A DNA stretch of 64,000 nucleotides from Actinomyces bowdenii (GCF_017592395.1 NZ_JAGFOU010000008.1:34272-98271), one strand, 5' to 3'. Positions 19,452 to 29,550 are shown, counted from the first letter of the stretch. Notes: generated by a model not told the origin, from the letters alone. Made by a program: numbers and translations.

Positions 19452-19637
19452 ATGGCGAAGACCGCTCTGATCGAGAAGGCGAACCGTAAGCCGAAGTTCG
19501 GTGTGCGTGCCTACACGCGCTGCCAGCGCTGCGGCCGCCCGCACTCCGTGTACCGCAAGTTCGGCCTGTGCCGTATCTGCCTGCGGGAGATGGCCCTCCG
19601 TGGCGAGCTCCCCGGTGTGAGCAAGTCCAGCTGGTAA
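19452..19637 (+). CDS. rpsN: 30S ribosomal protein S14, zinc-binding type Z
   Basis: S14 binds the 30S head. The product is 61 residues, the short zinc form, with two CXXC pairs (CQRCG and CRIC) that should hold one zinc. It begins [22 protein letters not shown] longer open frame overlapping rplE is spurious. The zinc-dependent form suggests a zinc-independent paralog might exist elsewhere; none is in this window. Confidence 0.96.
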   Translation: MAKTALIEKANRKPKFGVRAYTRCQRCGRPHSVYRKFGLCRICLREMALRGELPGVSKSSW

Positions 19638-19695
19638 GAACTTACGTCGCAGGTCCGATGAGGAAACCACGACGAGGAAGGGCCAAGGCCCACTC

Positions 19696-20094
19696 ATGAC
19701 AATGACAGACCCCATCGCAGACATGCTGACCCGTCTGCGCAACGCAAACTCCGCCTACCACGACTCGGTCTCGATGCCGTCGAGCAAGCTCAAGGTCAAC
19801 ATCGCCGAGATGCTCAAGGCCGAGGGCTACATCGCCGGCTACGAGGTCGCCGACGCCGAGGTGGGCAAGACGCTCACCCTGACCCTGAAGTACGGCGCCA
19901 ACCGCCAGCGCGCCATCCAGGGCCTGCGCCGGATCTCCAAGCCCGGCCTGCGCGTCTACGCCAAGTCCACGAACCTGCCCAAGGTCCTGGGCGGCCTGGG
20001 GGTGGCGATCCTGTCCACCTCCTCCGGCCTCCTGACCGACAGGCAGGCCGAGTCCAAGGGCGTGGGCGGCGAAGTCCTCGCCTACGTCTGGTAA
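19696..20094 (+). CDS. rpsH: 30S ribosomal protein S8
   Basis: S8 binds the central domain of 16S rRNA and regulates spc translation in some bacteria. The product is 132 residues: [20 protein letters not shown], then [27 protein letters not shown] 19696 has GGAAGGGCCAAGG upstream. Confidence 0.97.
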   Translation: MTMTDPIADMLTRLRNANSAYHDSVSMPSSKLKVNIAEMLKAEGYIAGYEVADAEVGKTLTLTLKYGANRQRAIQGLRRISKPGLRVYAKSTNLPKVLGGLGVAILSTSSGLLTDRQAESKGVGGEVLAYVW

Positions 20095-20115
20095 GAGAAG
20101 GAACGGAGGAAAACC

Positions 20116-20655
20116 ATGTCTCGTATTGGACGTCTCCCCGTTCCGGTTCCCGCCGGAGTGGACGTGACCATCGACGGCCAGGAGGTGACGGTCAAGGGCC
20201 CCAAGGGCACCCTGTCGCGCACCATCTGCGAGCCGCTGAGCGTGACCCGCCAGGAGGACGGCTCCATCCTGGTCACCCGGCCTGACGACGAGCGCCGCTC
20301 GCGCTCGCTGCACGGCCTGTCGCGCACCCTCATCCACAACATGGTCGTCGGCGTCACCGAGGGCTATGAGAAGAACCTCGAGATCGTCGGCACCGGTTAC
20401 CGCGTGGCCGCCAAGGGCCAGGCCATCGAGCTGTCCCTGGGCTTCTCCCACACCGTGACGGTCGAGCCGCCCGAGGGCATCACCCTCACCGTGGACGGCA
20501 ACCTCAAGATCAAGGTCTCCGGCATCTCCAAGGAGCAGGTCGGCGAGGTCGCTGCGAATATCCGCAAGATCCGCCCGCCGGAGCCCTACAAGGGCAAGGG
20601 CGTGCGCTACGCCGGCGAGAACGTGCGCCGCAAGGTCGGAAAGGCTGGTAAGTGA
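20116..20655 (+). CDS. rplF: 50S ribosomal protein L6
   Basis: L6 lies near the GTPase-associated centre. The product is 179 residues: [20 protein letters not shown] at the start and [20 protein letters not shown] near the end. GGAGGAAAACC precedes the ATG. Confidence 0.97.
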   Translation: MSRIGRLPVPVPAGVDVTIDGQEVTVKGPKGTLSRTICEPLSVTRQEDGSILVTRPDDERRSRSLHGLSRTLIHNMVVGVTEGYEKNLEIVGTGYRVAAKGQAIELSLGFSHTVTVEPPEGITLTVDGNLKIKVSGISKEQVGEVAANIRKIRPPEPYKGKGVRYAGENVRRKVGKAGK

Positions 20656-21038
20656 TCATGGCTTACTCGATCAAGAGGGGCAAGGGCAACGCCAAGGCCA
20701 TCGCCCGCAAGATCCGTCATCAGCGCGTGCGCAAGCACATCTCCGGCACCCCCGAGCGCCCGCGCCTGGTCGTCACCCGCTCCAACCGCCACATGGTGGC
20801 CCAGGTGGTCGACGACACCATCGGCCACACCCTGTGCGCCGCCTCCACCCTGGAGGAGGCCGCCAAGGGCGTGGAGGGCCACAAGGTCGGCGCCGCCCGC
20901 AAGGTCGGCGAGCTCGTCGCCGAGCGCGCCAAGGCCCTGGGCATCGAGGCGGTGGTCTTCGACCGCGGCGGCAACAAGTACCACGGCCGGGTCGCGGCCG
21001 TCGCCGAGGGCGCCCGCGAGGGCGGCCTGAAGCTGTGA
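20652..21038 (+). CDS. rplR: 50S ribosomal protein L18
   Basis: L18 binds 5S rRNA. The product is about 126-128 residues: basic N-terminus, [20 protein letters not shown], and the C-terminal [23 protein letters not shown] 20652 overlaps the rplF stop; the ATG at 20658 is an equally good start. Confidence 0.96.
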   Translation: MIMAYSIKRGKGNAKAIARKIRHQRVRKHISGTPERPRLVVTRSNRHMVAQVVDDTIGHTLCAASTLEEAAKGVEGHKVGAARKVGELVAERAKALGIEAVVFDRGGNKYHGRVAAVAEGAREGGLKL

Positions 21039-21072
21039 GCACCACGACGACGAGAAAGCAGAGGAACATCTG

Positions 21073-21780
21073 ATGGCTGCACCGCAGCGAGACAGGTCCG
21101 CGTCGTCCGACGGCTCGGCCCAGCGCGAGAACGACGAGCGCCGGGGCGAGGGCCGCGGCCGCCGCGACCGCAACAATGACCGCCGCGACCGTGGTCGCGG
21201 CAACGACGACAAGTACATCGAGCGCGTCGTCGCCATCAACCGCGTCTCCAAGGTCGTCAAGGGCGGCCGCCGCTTCACCTTCACGGCCCTGGTCGTCGTC
21301 GGTGACGGTGAGGGCACGGTCGGTGTCGGCTACGGCAAGGCGAAGGAGGTCCCCTCCGCCATCGCCAAGGCCGTCGAGATCGCGAAGAAGAACTTCTTCC
21401 ACGTCCCGATGATCCGCCGCACCATCCCGCACCTGGTGCAGGGGGAGGACTCCGCCGGAGTCGTCCTGCTGCGCCCGGCCTCCCCGGGTACCGGGGTCAT
21501 CGCCGGCGGTCCGGTGCGCGCCGTGCTGGACTGCGCCGGCGTCCAGGACATCCTGTCCAAGTCGCTGGGCTCGTCCAATGCGATCAACATCGTGCACGCC
21601 ACGGTGGACGCCCTCAAGCGCCTGGAGCAGCCCGAGGCGGTCGCCGCCCGCCGCGGCCTGCCCCTGGAGGACATCGCCCCGCAGTCCATGCTGCGGGCCC
21701 GCGCGGAGGGCGAGGCCGACAAGCGCGCCGAGGCCGAGAAGAAGGAGGCCGAGAAGGCCGCTGAAGGAGTGGGTGCGTGA
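21073..21780 (+). CDS. rpsE: 30S ribosomal protein S5
   Basis: S5 is at the mRNA entry channel and affects decoding fidelity. The product is 235 residues. An N-terminal Arg/Asp-rich extension of about 45 residues precedes [17 protein letters not shown] and [17 protein letters not shown]. The C-terminal tail is Lys/Glu/Ala rich. Extensions at both ends are usual in actinobacteria. Its stop overlaps the rpmD start. Confidence 0.97.
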   Translation: MAAPQRDRSASSDGSAQRENDERRGEGRGRRDRNNDRRDRGRGNDDKYIERVVAINRVSKVVKGGRRFTFTALVVVGDGEGTVGVGYGKAKEVPSAIAKAVEIAKKNFFHVPMIRRTIPHLVQGEDSAGVVLLRPASPGTGVIAGGPVRAVLDCAGVQDILSKSLGSSNAINIVHATVDALKRLEQPEAVAARRGLPLEDIAPQSMLRARAEGEADKRAEAEKKEAEKAAEGVGA

Positions 21781-21992
21781 TGGCTGACGCAACCAAGACG
21801 ACCGAGCCGACAACCAAGCAGCTCAAGGTCACCCAGGTCCGCTCTGGCATCGGGGGCACCCACCGCCAGCGCGAGTCCCTCAAGACCCTGGGCCTGCGCA
21901 AGATCCGCCAGTCCGTGGTGCGCGAGGACTCCCCCAGCGTGCGCGGCCTGATTGCCACGGTGCACCACCTGGTCACCGTTGAGGAGGTCTGA
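21780..21992 (+). CDS. rpmD: 50S ribosomal protein L30
   Basis: L30 is a small 50S protein found in many bacteria. From ATG 21780 the product is 70 residues, with [20 protein letters not shown] and [20 protein letters not shown]. The first base of the ATG is the last base of the rpsE stop. The GTG three bases earlier is less likely. Confidence 0.95.
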   Translation: MADATKTTEPTTKQLKVTQVRSGIGGTHRQRESLKTLGLRKIRQSVVREDSPSVRGLIATVHHLVTVEEV

Positions 21993-21993
21993 G

Positions 21994-22503
21994 ATGGCTG
22001 ACACGAAGAAGCAGGCCGCCGACGCCGCGGCCGAGCAGACTGCCGAGGCGGGCCAGAAGGTGCGGGTCGTCAAGCTCCACCACCTGCGCCCAGCCCCCGG
22101 CGCCAAGAAGGCCAGGACCCGCGTGGGTCGTGGTGAGGCCTCCAAGGGCAAGACCGCCGGTCGCGGCACCAAGGGCACCAAGGCCCGCTACCAGGTCCGC
22201 CCCGGCTTCGAGGGCGGCCAGATGCCGCTGCACATGCGCCTGCCCAAGCTCAGGGGCTTCAAGAACCCCAACCGCGTGGAGTTCCAGCCCGTCAACGTCG
22301 GCCGCATCGCCGAGCTCTTCCCCGCCGGTGGCACCGTCACCGTGGAGGACCTCGTGGCCGCGGGCGCCGTGCGCAAGAACCAGCTGGTCAAGGTCCTGGG
22401 CGGCGGCGACGTCACCGTGGCCCTGACCATCACCGCCGACGCCTGGTCCGGCTCCGCCAAGGAGAAGGTCGAGGCCGCGGGCGGCACGATCACCGCGCGC
22501 TGA
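21994..22503 (+). CDS. rplO: 50S ribosomal protein L15
   Basis: L15 is a late-assembly 50S protein. From ATG 21994, with GAGGAGG just upstream, the product is 169 residues. A 25-residue Ala/Glu-rich extension precedes [20 protein letters not shown] and [30 protein letters not shown] follows. Last gene before a terminator that separates it from secY. Confidence 0.96.
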   Translation: MADTKKQAADAAAEQTAEAGQKVRVVKLHHLRPAPGAKKARTRVGRGEASKGKTAGRGTKGTKARYQVRPGFEGGQMPLHMRLPKLRGFKNPNRVEFQPVNVGRIAELFPAGGTVTVEDLVAAGAVRKNQLVKVLGGGDVTVALTITADAWSGSAKEKVEAAGGTITAR

Positions 22504-22558
22504 GCCGATGGGGCCGCACGGCCCGACCCTGCCAGCCGCGGCGGGAGCCCAAGGCATG

Positions 22559-22597
22559 AGGACCCCGGTCCCAGGCACGTCCTGGGACCGGGGTCCT
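22559..22597 (+). terminator. spc-operon terminator before secY
   Basis: A perfect 17-bp stem (22559-22575 with 22581-22597) with a 5-base loop, 55 bases after rplO. Beyond it, up to 22816, no gene is seen; TAGTCT at 22722-22727 may be the -10 of secY-adk-map. Confidence 0.9.
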
Positions 22598-22816
22598 CGG
22601 CGTCGGGGGAGCGGGCGCCCCGGTGCGCCGGTGGGCGCTCCACCCGCCCGGTGACCCGCTGTACGTGACAAAGCCCGCATTGCAAGGAGGTTTCTCCGCC
22701 CGGGCCACCAGCATGAGGCGGTAGTCTGTCCCGGGCGCGGAAGACCTGCGTCGAGTCGTGCCCGGCGCACGACCATCCACCGACGACCACCCACCCCCGA
22801 GTCCACAGGAGATCGA

Positions 22817-24109
22817 GTGCTCAGCGCGTTCACTCAGGCGTTCAGGACGCCAGACCTCAGGGCCAAGCTCCTCTTCACCCTGGGGATCATGGCCCTCTTC
22901 CGCCTCGGATCGGTGGTGCCCAGCCCCGGCGTCGACGTGGCCAACGCCCAGATCTGCGTGGGGCAGTCCGAGGGCCAGGGGCTGCTCGGGCTCATCAACA
23001 TCTTCTCCGGCGGCGCCCTGCTCCAGCTCAGCGTCTTCGCCCTGGGCATCATGCCCTACATCACCGCCTCCATCATCATCCAGCTCCTGCGCGTGGTCGT
23101 GCCCCGCTTCGAGGAGCTGCACAAGGAGGGCCAGTCGGGCACCGCCAAGCTCACCGAGTACACCCGGTACCTGACCATCGGCCTGGGGCTGCTCCAGTCC
23201 TCCACCATCGTGGCCACCGCGGCCTCCGGCCAGCTCTTCCCCGGCTGCACCGTGCCGGTCGTCCCGGACGACTCCCCCCTGACCCTGGCCCTCATGGTCA
23301 TCACCCTGACCGCCGGGACCGGCCTCATCATGTGGCTGGGCGAGCTCATCACCGAGCGCGGCATCGGCAACGGCATGTCCCTGCTCATCTTCACCTCGAT
23401 CGTCGCCCAGTTCCCGGCCAACATGATCTCCATCGCCTCCGGCTCGGGCGGCATGGGCAAGTTCCTCATCGTCGTCGCCGTCGTCTTGGTGGCCACCGCC
23501 GCCGTCATCTTCGTGGAGCAGGCCCAGCGGCGCATCCCCGTGCAGTACGCCAAGCGCATGGTGGGGCGGCGCCAGTACGGGGGCTCGACCACCTACATCC
23601 CGGTCAAGATCAACACCGCCGGCGTCATCCCGGTCATCTTCGCCTCCTCCATCCTGGCCATGCCCATGCTCATCGCCCAGTTCGGCAGCCAGACCTCGGG
23701 CTGGGTGCAGTGGATCCTCACCAACCTCCAGCAGACCCACCCGGTCTACCTCACCGCCTACGCCCTGCTCATCCTGTTCTTCGCCTTCTTCTACACCGCC
23801 ATCACCTTCAACCCCGAGGAGATCGCGGACAACATGAAGCGCTACGGCGGCTTCATCCCCGGCATCCGCGCGGGCGAGCCCACCGTGCGCTATCTGACCT
23901 ACGTCATCAACCGCGTCACCTCGGCGGGCTCCATCTACCTGGTGGTCCTGGCCCTAGTCCCCACCCTGGCGGTCATCTGGCTGGGCCTGTCGCAGGCCCT
24001 GCCCTTCGGCGGCACCACGATCCTCATCATGGTGGGCGTGGGCCTCCAGACCGTCAAGGAGATCAACTCCCAGCTCCAGCAGCGCCACTACGAAGGGTTC
24101 CTCTCATGA
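22817..24109 (+). CDS. secY: Protein translocase subunit SecY
   Basis: SecY forms the membrane channel of the general secretion pathway. The product is 430 residues with ten hydrophobic segments; it begins MLSAFTQAFRTPDLRAKLLFT, and a plug-like glycine-rich region and the cytoplasmic loop EQAQRRIPVQYAKRMVGRR are visible. The GTG at 22817 is preceded by CACAGGAGATC. It overlaps adk by an ATGA junction, as in many bacteria. The fimbrial and repeat-protein precursors in this window would use this channel. Confidence 0.97.
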   Translation: MLSAFTQAFRTPDLRAKLLFTLGIMALFRLGSVVPSPGVDVANAQICVGQSEGQGLLGLINIFSGGALLQLSVFALGIMPYITASIIIQLLRVVVPRFEELHKEGQSGTAKLTEYTRYLTIGLGLLQSSTIVATAASGQLFPGCTVPVVPDDSPLTLALMVITLTAGTGLIMWLGELITERGIGNGMSLLIFTSIVAQFPANMISIASGSGGMGKFLIVVAVVLVATAAVIFVEQAQRRIPVQYAKRMVGRRQYGGSTTYIPVKINTAGVIPVIFASSILAMPMLIAQFGSQTSGWVQWILTNLQQTHPVYLTAYALLILFFAFFYTAITFNPEEIADNMKRYGGFIPGIRAGEPTVRYLTYVINRVTSAGSIYLVVLALVPTLAVIWLGLSQALPFGGTTILIMVGVGLQTVKEINSQLQQRHYEGFLS

Positions 24110-24687
24110 GCGCACGCATGGTCCTGATGGGCCCCCCCGGGGCGGGCAAGGGCACCCAGGCCGCCCGCATCGCCGAGCGCCTGTCCATCCCCGCCATCTC
24201 CACCGGTGACATCTTCCGGGCCAACATCGCCCAGGGCACCGACCTGGGGGCCCGGGCCAAGGAGTACATGGACCGCGGCGAGTACGTCCCCGACGCGATC
24301 ACCAACGCCATGGTCGCCGAGCGCCTGGGCCGCCCCGACTGCGCCCAGGGCTTCCTCCTGGACGGCTACCCCCGCACCCAGGACCAGGTCGGGGAGCTCG
24401 ACGCCATGCTGGCCGCCCACGGCCAGGCCCTGGACGTCGTCGTCGAGATCACCGCCGAGACCGAGGCCGTCGTCGCCCGCCTGCTCAAGCGGGCGGGGGA
24501 ACAGGGCCGCGCCGACGACACCGAGCCGGTCATCCGCCGGCGCCTCGAGGTCTACGCCGAGTCCACCGAGCCGCTGGTCGCCCACTACGCCGAGCGCGGC
24601 CTGCTGGTGCGCGTCGACGGCATGGGCGGGATCGACGAGGTCGCCCAGCGCCTCATGGAGGCCCTGGCCGCGCGCGGCATCGCCTGA
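24106..24687 (+). CDS. adk: Adenylate kinase
   Basis: Catalyses ATP + AMP = 2 ADP in the cytoplasm. The product is 193 residues, the short form without a zinc LID domain. It has the P-loop GPPGAGKGTQA (about 9-19), STGDIFR, and LLDGYPRTQDQ. The ATG at 24106 overlaps the secY stop. A much longer open frame that runs back through secY is rejected. Confidence 0.97.
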   Translation: MSARMVLMGPPGAGKGTQAARIAERLSIPAISTGDIFRANIAQGTDLGARAKEYMDRGEYVPDAITNAMVAERLGRPDCAQGFLLDGYPRTQDQVGELDAMLAAHGQALDVVVEITAETEAVVARLLKRAGEQGRADDTEPVIRRRLEVYAESTEPLVAHYAERGLLVRVDGMGGIDEVAQRLMEALAARGIA

Positions 24688-24739
24688 GCCGCCACCCACA
24701 CCGATGCTGCGGCCCGGCCGGGCCGCGAAGGAGGCCGCC

Positions 24740-25624
24740 GTGCCGCGCCGCGAGCAGATCGAGATCAAGACCCCCGCCCAGGTGCGCCACATGCGCCGGG
24801 CCGGGCTCGTCGTCGCCCAGATCCATGCGGCCCTGCGCCAGGCGGTGCGCCCCGGCATCACCACCGCCGAGCTCGACGCCGTCTCGGCCGGGGTGATCGA
24901 GAGGGCCGGCGCCCGCTCCAACTTCCTGGGCTACCACGGCTTCCCGGCCACGGTGTGCATCTCGGTCAACGAGGAGGCGGTCCACGGCATCCCGGGGCCG
25001 CGCGTCCTGGAGGCCGGGGACCTGGTGACCTTCGACTGCGGCGCCTTCGTCACCGATGACCGGGGCACCCAGTGGCACGGGGACGCCGCCTTCACCACGG
25101 TGGTGGGCGGCGCCTACCGCAACGACTCCGACCGGATCCTGGATGCCACCACCGAGCGCTGCCTGTGGGAGGCCATCGCCGCCCTGGCCCGCGCGGCCGC
25201 CGGCCGGGGCGGTGCGCGCGAGCTCCGGCTCAACGCCGTGGGCGACGCCGTGGAGGAGACCGTGGCCCAGGTCGCCAGCGCCGAGGGCCACGAGCTGGGC
25301 ATCCTCGAGGAGTACGTGGGCCACGGCATCGGCACCCGCATGCACATGCCCCCCGACGTCCTCAACTACTCGGTGCGGGCCAGGGGGCCGCGCCTGCGCC
25401 CCGGCATGGTCCTGGCCATCGAGCCGATGCTCACCGCCGGCAGCCCCCGGGTGCGCGAGCTCGACGACGGGTGGACGGTGGTGACCTGCGACGGCTCACG
25501 GGCGGCCCAGTGGGAGCACACCGTGGCGATCATGCCCGGGGGAGTGTGGGTGCTCACCGCCCCCGACGGCGGTGCTCGGGGCCTGGAGCCCTACGGCCTG
25601 GCCCCGGTGACCATGCCCGGCTGA
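24740..25624 (+). CDS. map: Methionine aminopeptidase, type I
   Basis: Removes the initiator methionine from new proteins. From the GTG at 24740, chosen for AAGGAGG at 24728-24734, the product is 294 residues. The five metal ligands are recognisable: Asp in TFDCGAF, Asp in HGDAAFT, His in GHGIGTRMH, Glu in AIEPM and Glu in QWEHTV. The order secY-adk-map-infA is standard. The C-terminal 25 residues are variable. Confidence 0.95.
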   Translation: MPRREQIEIKTPAQVRHMRRAGLVVAQIHAALRQAVRPGITTAELDAVSAGVIERAGARSNFLGYHGFPATVCISVNEEAVHGIPGPRVLEAGDLVTFDCGAFVTDDRGTQWHGDAAFTTVVGGAYRNDSDRILDATTERCLWEAIAALARAAAGRGGARELRLNAVGDAVEETVAQVASAEGHELGILEEYVGHGIGTRMHMPPDVLNYSVRARGPRLRPGMVLAIEPMLTAGSPRVRELDDGWTVVTCDGSRAAQWEHTVAIMPGGVWVLTAPDGGARGLEPYGLAPVTMPG

Positions 25625-25695
25625 GGCCGCCGCGGGGCGCCTCGGCCCGCCGGGCGGATGTGTCCGGAAACACCGAGCAGATCGCGGATCCCGCA

Positions 25696-25725
25696 TGGTG
25701 GGCGGGCGAGGTCCTGCCGTAGAGT
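25696..25725 (+). promoter_or_regulatory. Possible infA promoter
   Basis: TAGAGT (25720-25725) resembles an actinobacterial -10; TGGTGG 18 bases upstream is a poor -35. It lies in the 232-base map-infA gap, where no gene is visible. Confidence 0.35.
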
Positions 25726-25856
25726 TGGCCGTCGGACACTCCTCCGCCGATTCCGCACGCCCATGGGCCCATGTCCCGAGCGGCGCGGCGGGGGCGTCCC
25801 TCCGGGCGGCGTCGTCGCCCGGATGAACTCGAGCGAGAGAGCACCGATGGAGGAAC

Positions 25857-26078
25857 ATGGCTAAGAAGGACGGCGTCATCGAGGTCGAGGGATCGGTCGT
25901 CGAGGCCCTTCCGAACGCGATGTTCCGGGTGGAGCTGAGCAACGGGCACGTCGTGCTCGCGCACATCTCCGGCAAGATGCGGCAGCACTACATCCGCATC
26001 CTCCCCGAGGACCGCGTGGTCGTGGAGCTCAGCCCCTACGACCTGTCCCGCGGCCGCATCGTCTACCGGTACAAGTGA
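25857..26078 (+). CDS. infA: Translation initiation factor IF-1
   Basis: IF-1 occupies the A site of the 30S subunit during initiation. The product is 73 residues, an S1-like OB fold, beginning [20 protein letters not shown] and ending [21 protein letters not shown] is the ribosome binding site. Confidence 0.98.
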   Translation: MAKKDGVIEVEGSVVEALPNAMFRVELSNGHVVLAHISGKMRQHYIRILPEDRVVVELSPYDLSRGRIVYRYK

Positions 26079-26112
26079 GAAGCCGACTGACCGCAGTCGG
26101 TGGAGGAACATC

Positions 26113-26226
26113 ATGAAGGTCAAGCCGAGCGTCAAGAAGATCTGTGACAACTGCAAGGTGATCCGTCGCCACGGCCGTGTCATGGTCATCTGCGAGAACC
26201 CACGGCACAAGCAGCGCCAGGGCTGA
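26113..26226 (+). CDS. rpmJ: 50S ribosomal protein L36
   Basis: A 37-residue protein: [20 protein letters not shown], continuing to [12 protein letters not shown]. The zinc ligands of the C+ form (C, C, C, H) are all present. GGTGGAGGAAC lies just ahead of the ATG. It sits 34 bases after infA, its usual place. Confidence 0.96.
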   Translation: MKVKPSVKKICDNCKVIRRHGRVMVICENPRHKQRQG

Positions 26227-26402
26227 GGCCCGGCGCTGAGGGCCGCCAGGCGGCGGCCACCACCAGCACCCATCCCAGCGGGCCCGCCCGGCGCAGCAGC
26301 GGCAGGCCGGGCCGCAACCCCCGGTTCTCGGAGGCCGGGGCCGCCGCCCACGGCGGGGGAGATGGGTGACGACCTCCGGGATCACATCAGGAGAACCACA
26401 CA

Positions 26403-26777
26403 GTGGCACGCATTTCCGGTGTCGACCTGCCTCGCGAGAAGCGAGTGGAGATCGCACTCACCTACATCTTCGGGATCGGGCGCACCCGCGCCGATGAGAC
26501 CCTCAAGGCGACGGGCGTCAACCCCGACACCCGGGTCAAGGACCTCAGCGAGGACGAGCTCGTCGCCCTGCGCACCCACATCGACGCCAACTACCAGGTC
26601 GAGGGTGATCTGCGTCGTGAGGTCCAGGCCGACATCCGCCGCAAGATCGAGATCGGCTGCTACCAGGGTCTGCGCCACCGCCGCCACCTGCCGGTGCACG
26701 GCCAGCGCACCAAGACCAACGCGCGCACCCGCAAGGGCCCCAAGCGCACCGTGGCCGGCAAGAAGAAGGCCAAGTAA
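26403..26777 (+). CDS. rpsM: 30S ribosomal protein S13
   Basis: S13 bridges the 30S head and 50S. The product is 124 residues from GTG 26403: [19 protein letters not shown] and the C-terminal [32 protein letters not shown] is the binding site. It follows rpmJ after 176 bases, in which nothing else is evident. Confidence 0.97.
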   Translation: MARISGVDLPREKRVEIALTYIFGIGRTRADETLKATGVNPDTRVKDLSEDELVALRTHIDANYQVEGDLRREVQADIRRKIEIGCYQGLRHRRHLPVHGQRTKTNARTRKGPKRTVAGKKKAK

Positions 26778-26834
26778 GCAGCAGCAATCCGGGCCCCGCC
26801 CCGGACCGACGACCTCATCGCAGAAGAAGGAAGC

Positions 26835-27236
26835 ATGCCTCCCAAGACCCGCGCCGCAGCGCGCAAGATGCGCCGCAAGGACCGTAAGAACGTCACTCAC
26901 GGCCACGCCTACATCAAGTCCACCTTCAACAACACCATCGTGTCCCTGACCGACCCCTCCGGTGCGGTCATCGCCTGGTGCTCCTCCGGCCAGGTCGGCT
27001 TCAAGGGCTCGCGCAAGTCCACGCCCTACGCCGCCCAGCTCGCCGCCGAGGCCGCCGCCCGGCGCGCCCAGGAGCACGGCATGAAGAAGGTCGACGTCTT
27101 CGTCAAGGGCCCCGGCCCCGGCCGTGAGACCGCGATCCGCTCCCTCCAGGCCGCTGGCCTGGAGATCGGCCCGATCACGGACGTCACCCCCCAGGCCTAC
27201 AACGGCTGCCGCCCGCCCAAGCGCCGCCGCGTCTGA
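26835..27236 (+). CDS. rpsK: 30S ribosomal protein S11
   Basis: S11 lines the mRNA exit on the 30S platform. The product is 133 residues, with [19 protein letters not shown] and [29 protein letters not shown] precedes the ATG. In many actinobacteria rpsD follows; here rpoA comes next and rpsD is absent from the window. Confidence 0.97.
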   Translation: MPPKTRAAARKMRRKDRKNVTHGHAYIKSTFNNTIVSLTDPSGAVIAWCSSGQVGFKGSRKSTPYAAQLAAEAAARRAQEHGMKKVDVFVKGPGPGRETAIRSLQAAGLEIGPITDVTPQAYNGCRPPKRRRV

Positions 27237-27243
27237 GACCACG

Positions 27244-27282
27244 GGGGACGACGGCGCAGCCCGCTGCTGCGCCGTCGTCCCC
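27244..27282 (+). terminator. Strong hairpin between rpsK and rpoA
   Basis: A perfect 17-bp stem (27244-27260 with 27266-27282), 5-base loop, starting 8 bases after the rpsK stop. It should terminate or attenuate transcription into rpoA. TATAGC at 27360-27365 could be the -10 of a separate rpoA promoter; no clear -35 is seen. Confidence 0.8.
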
Positions 27283-27390
27283 GCCCACGCCCCGCCGTCG
27301 AGGCGAGGCCGGGGGAGCGCCGGGACCAGGCCGGCCACCCCGTTGGAGGACCGGCGTCATATAGCGGGCGCCGCGACGAAAGGAAACCAC

Positions 27391-28392
27391 GTGCTCATTG
27401 CACAGCGACCCACGCTCACCGAGGAGGTCATCGAGGAGGACCGCCGCTCGCGGTTCGTGCTCGAGCCCCTTGAGCCCGGATTCGGCTACACGCTGGGCAA
27501 CTCCCTGCGCCGCACGCTGCTGTCCTCTATCCCGGGGGCGGCCGTCACCAGCGTGCGCATCGATGGGGTGCCCCACGAGTTCCGCACCATCGCCGGGGTC
27601 AAGGAGGATGTCTCCCAGATCATCCTCAACATCAAGGAAATCGTCCTGTCCTCGGAGAACGACGAGCCGGTGGTCATGTACCTGCGCAAGTCGGGCCCGG
27701 GCGAGGTGCTGGCCGGGGACATCACCCCGCCGGCCGGCGTGGAGATCCACAACCCCGAGCTGGTCATCGCCACCCTCAACGAGAAGGGCAAGCTGGAGAT
27801 CGAGCTGACGGTCGAGCGCGGTCGCGGCTACGTGTCGGCCAACCAGAACAAGGACCCCAATGCGGAGATCTCCCGTATCCCCGTGGACTCGATCTACTCG
27901 CCGGTCAAGAAGGTCTCCTACGCCGTCGAGGCCACCCGTGTGGAGCAGCGCACGGACTTCGACCGCCTCATCGTCGACGTCGAGACGAAGGTCTCCATCA
28001 CCCCGCGCGACGCGCTGGCCTCCGCCGGCAAGACCCTGGTCGAGCTCTTCGGGCTGGCCCGCGAGCTCAACGTCGAGGCCGAGGGCATCGAGGTCGGCCC
28101 CTCGCCGGTGGACGAGGCCTTCCAGCAGGACCTGGCCCTCATGATCGACGAGCTCGACCTCCAGGCGCGCTCCTCCAATGCGCTCAAGCGCGAGGGCATC
28201 CACACGGTGGGCGAGCTGGTCGGCCGCAGTGAGGCGGACCTGCTCGACATCCGCAATTTCGGCGCCAAGTCGATCTCCGAGATCAAGGAGAAGCTGGCCG
28301 AGCTGGGCCTGTCCCTCAAGGGCTCCCCGGTCGACTACGTCTCGGAGGACGACTACGCCAACCCCACGTTCAGCGACGAGCCCCAGGCCTGA
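27391..28392 (+). CDS. rpoA: DNA-directed RNA polymerase subunit alpha
   Basis: Assembles RNA polymerase and contacts upstream promoter DNA and activators. From GTG 27391, with AAAGGAAACC upstream, the product is 333 residues. The N-terminal domain has [20 protein letters not shown]; the C-terminal domain has [20 protein letters not shown] and [17 protein letters not shown]. An open frame extends upstream through the hairpin but the added part is unlike RpoA. Confidence 0.98.
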   Translation: MLIAQRPTLTEEVIEEDRRSRFVLEPLEPGFGYTLGNSLRRTLLSSIPGAAVTSVRIDGVPHEFRTIAGVKEDVSQIILNIKEIVLSSENDEPVVMYLRKSGPGEVLAGDITPPAGVEIHNPELVIATLNEKGKLEIELTVERGRGYVSANQNKDPNAEISRIPVDSIYSPVKKVSYAVEATRVEQRTDFDRLIVDVETKVSITPRDALASAGKTLVELFGLARELNVEAEGIEVGPSPVDEAFQQDLALMIDELDLQARSSNALKREGIHTVGELVGRSEADLLDIRNFGAKSISEIKEKLAELGLSLKGSPVDYVSEDDYANPTFSDEPQA

Positions 28393-28422
28393 GCCGGCCC
28401 GTCATTCATCTAGGAGACAACC

Positions 28423-29166
28423 ATGCCTCGCCCCACCAAGGGTCCCCGCCTGGGCGGCAGCGCCCAGCACGAGCGCCACATGCTGGCCAACCTGGCCACC
28501 CAGCTCATCGTCCACGAGTCCATCACCACCACCGAGGCCCGGGCCCGCCGCCTGCGCCCCTACGTGGAGAAGCTCATCACCAAGGGCAAGCGTGGCGACC
28601 TGCACGCCCGCCGCACGGTGATGAAGAAGGTGACGGACAAGTTCGCCGTCTACCGCCTCTTCGAGGTCCTGGCCCCCCAGTTCGAGGGCCGCGACGGGGG
28701 CTACACCCGCATCATCAAGACCATGCCCCGCAAGGGCGACAACGCCCCCATGGCGGTGATCTCCCTGGTGCTGGAGCCCGTGGCCAAGAAGGAGATCGTC
28801 GAGGACGCGGTGGCGACGGCCAAGCACGCCGCCGAGAAGGCCGTGGCGGAGGAGCCCGCCGAGGCCGAGAAGGTCGAGGAGAAGGCTGAGGCGGCCGAGG
28901 CTGAGAAGACTGAGGCTCCGGCTGCGGAGGCCGCGGGTGAGAAGGCGGAGTACGCCGGCGCGGTGCGCCTGGCGGAGGGCGCCACGGAGGCCCCGGATGC
29001 CGACCACCAGGTCAAGGGCAATGAGGACTCCATGAAGTACCACGTGCCGGGCTCGCGCTGGTACGACGCCACGGTGGCCGAGGTCTGGTTCGCTAGCGCC
29101 GAGGAGGCCGAGGCCGCGGGTTTCGCCCCCGCCGGCGGCGCCGCCGCCCAGAAGGTCGAGAAGTGA
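28423..29166 (+). CDS. rplQ: 50S ribosomal protein L17 with C-terminal extension
   Basis: L17 lies near the tunnel exit. The product is 247 residues, about twice the usual bacterial length. Residues 1-118 are the L17 domain ([19 protein letters not shown], then [18 protein letters not shown]). An Ala/Glu/Lys-rich linker runs from about 125 to 180. The last 60 residues hold [19 protein letters not shown] and [16 protein letters not shown], the actinobacterial 'sunset' domain seen attached to L17 and other proteins. CTAGGAGAC precedes the ATG. Confidence 0.95.
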   Translation: MPRPTKGPRLGGSAQHERHMLANLATQLIVHESITTTEARARRLRPYVEKLITKGKRGDLHARRTVMKKVTDKFAVYRLFEVLAPQFEGRDGGYTRIIKTMPRKGDNAPMAVISLVLEPVAKKEIVEDAVATAKHAAEKAVAEEPAEAEKVEEKAEAAEAEKTEAPAAEAAGEKAEYAGAVRLAEGATEAPDADHQVKGNEDSMKYHVPGSRWYDATVAEVWFASAEEAEAAGFAPAGGAAAQKVEK

Positions 29167-29202
29167 GCCGGATCTGAACCTCTCAGGCCGCTGAGCTGAT
29201 TG

Positions 29203-29250
29203 AGGGAGGGCCCCATCCACTGTGGATGGGGCCCTCCCTTTCTTTCCTCT
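29203..29250 (+). terminator. Rho-independent terminator of the alpha operon
   Basis: An 18-bp stem (29203-29220 with 29222-29239, effectively closing on a few bases) is followed by a T-rich tract to 29250. It is the most classical terminator in the window. Confidence 0.95.
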
Positions 29251-29258
29251 TGACCCGC

Positions 29259-29468
29259 TGCACATCTTCACCGGGGCTGCGCGCACACGATCCGCAGGAT
29301 CATGCGGATCGTATCGTCGCCGCCCCTCCCGGAGGAGGCCGAAGATGTGCAGCGGTAGAGGCGCTGCACATCTTCAGCGGATCCGGTGGCCCTGGCCTCG
29401 CGCTTGATCCCCGGAATCGCGCCATTCAGCCCGGCAGCAGTGGGCTGGGATCGTGGTGAAGATGTGCA
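29259..29468. repeat. Two inverted-repeat-bounded elements (locus 1)
   Basis: Element A (29259-29351) and element B (29365-29468) are each bounded by TGCACATCTTC at the left and its exact complement GAAGATGTGCA at the right. They are separated by 13 bases. Element A contains a perfect inner hairpin ACGATCCGCA/TGCGGATCGT. The same arrangement recurs at 38963-39159. No ORF is supported. The function is unknown. Confidence 0.85.
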
Positions 29469-29550
29469 AGGCGGCTCGTAGCGATCACCGCCGACCAGGA
29501 GGAGGCCATCAGAGTCAAGGCGGCACCACATCGGCCTGGGCCCGGGGCGG

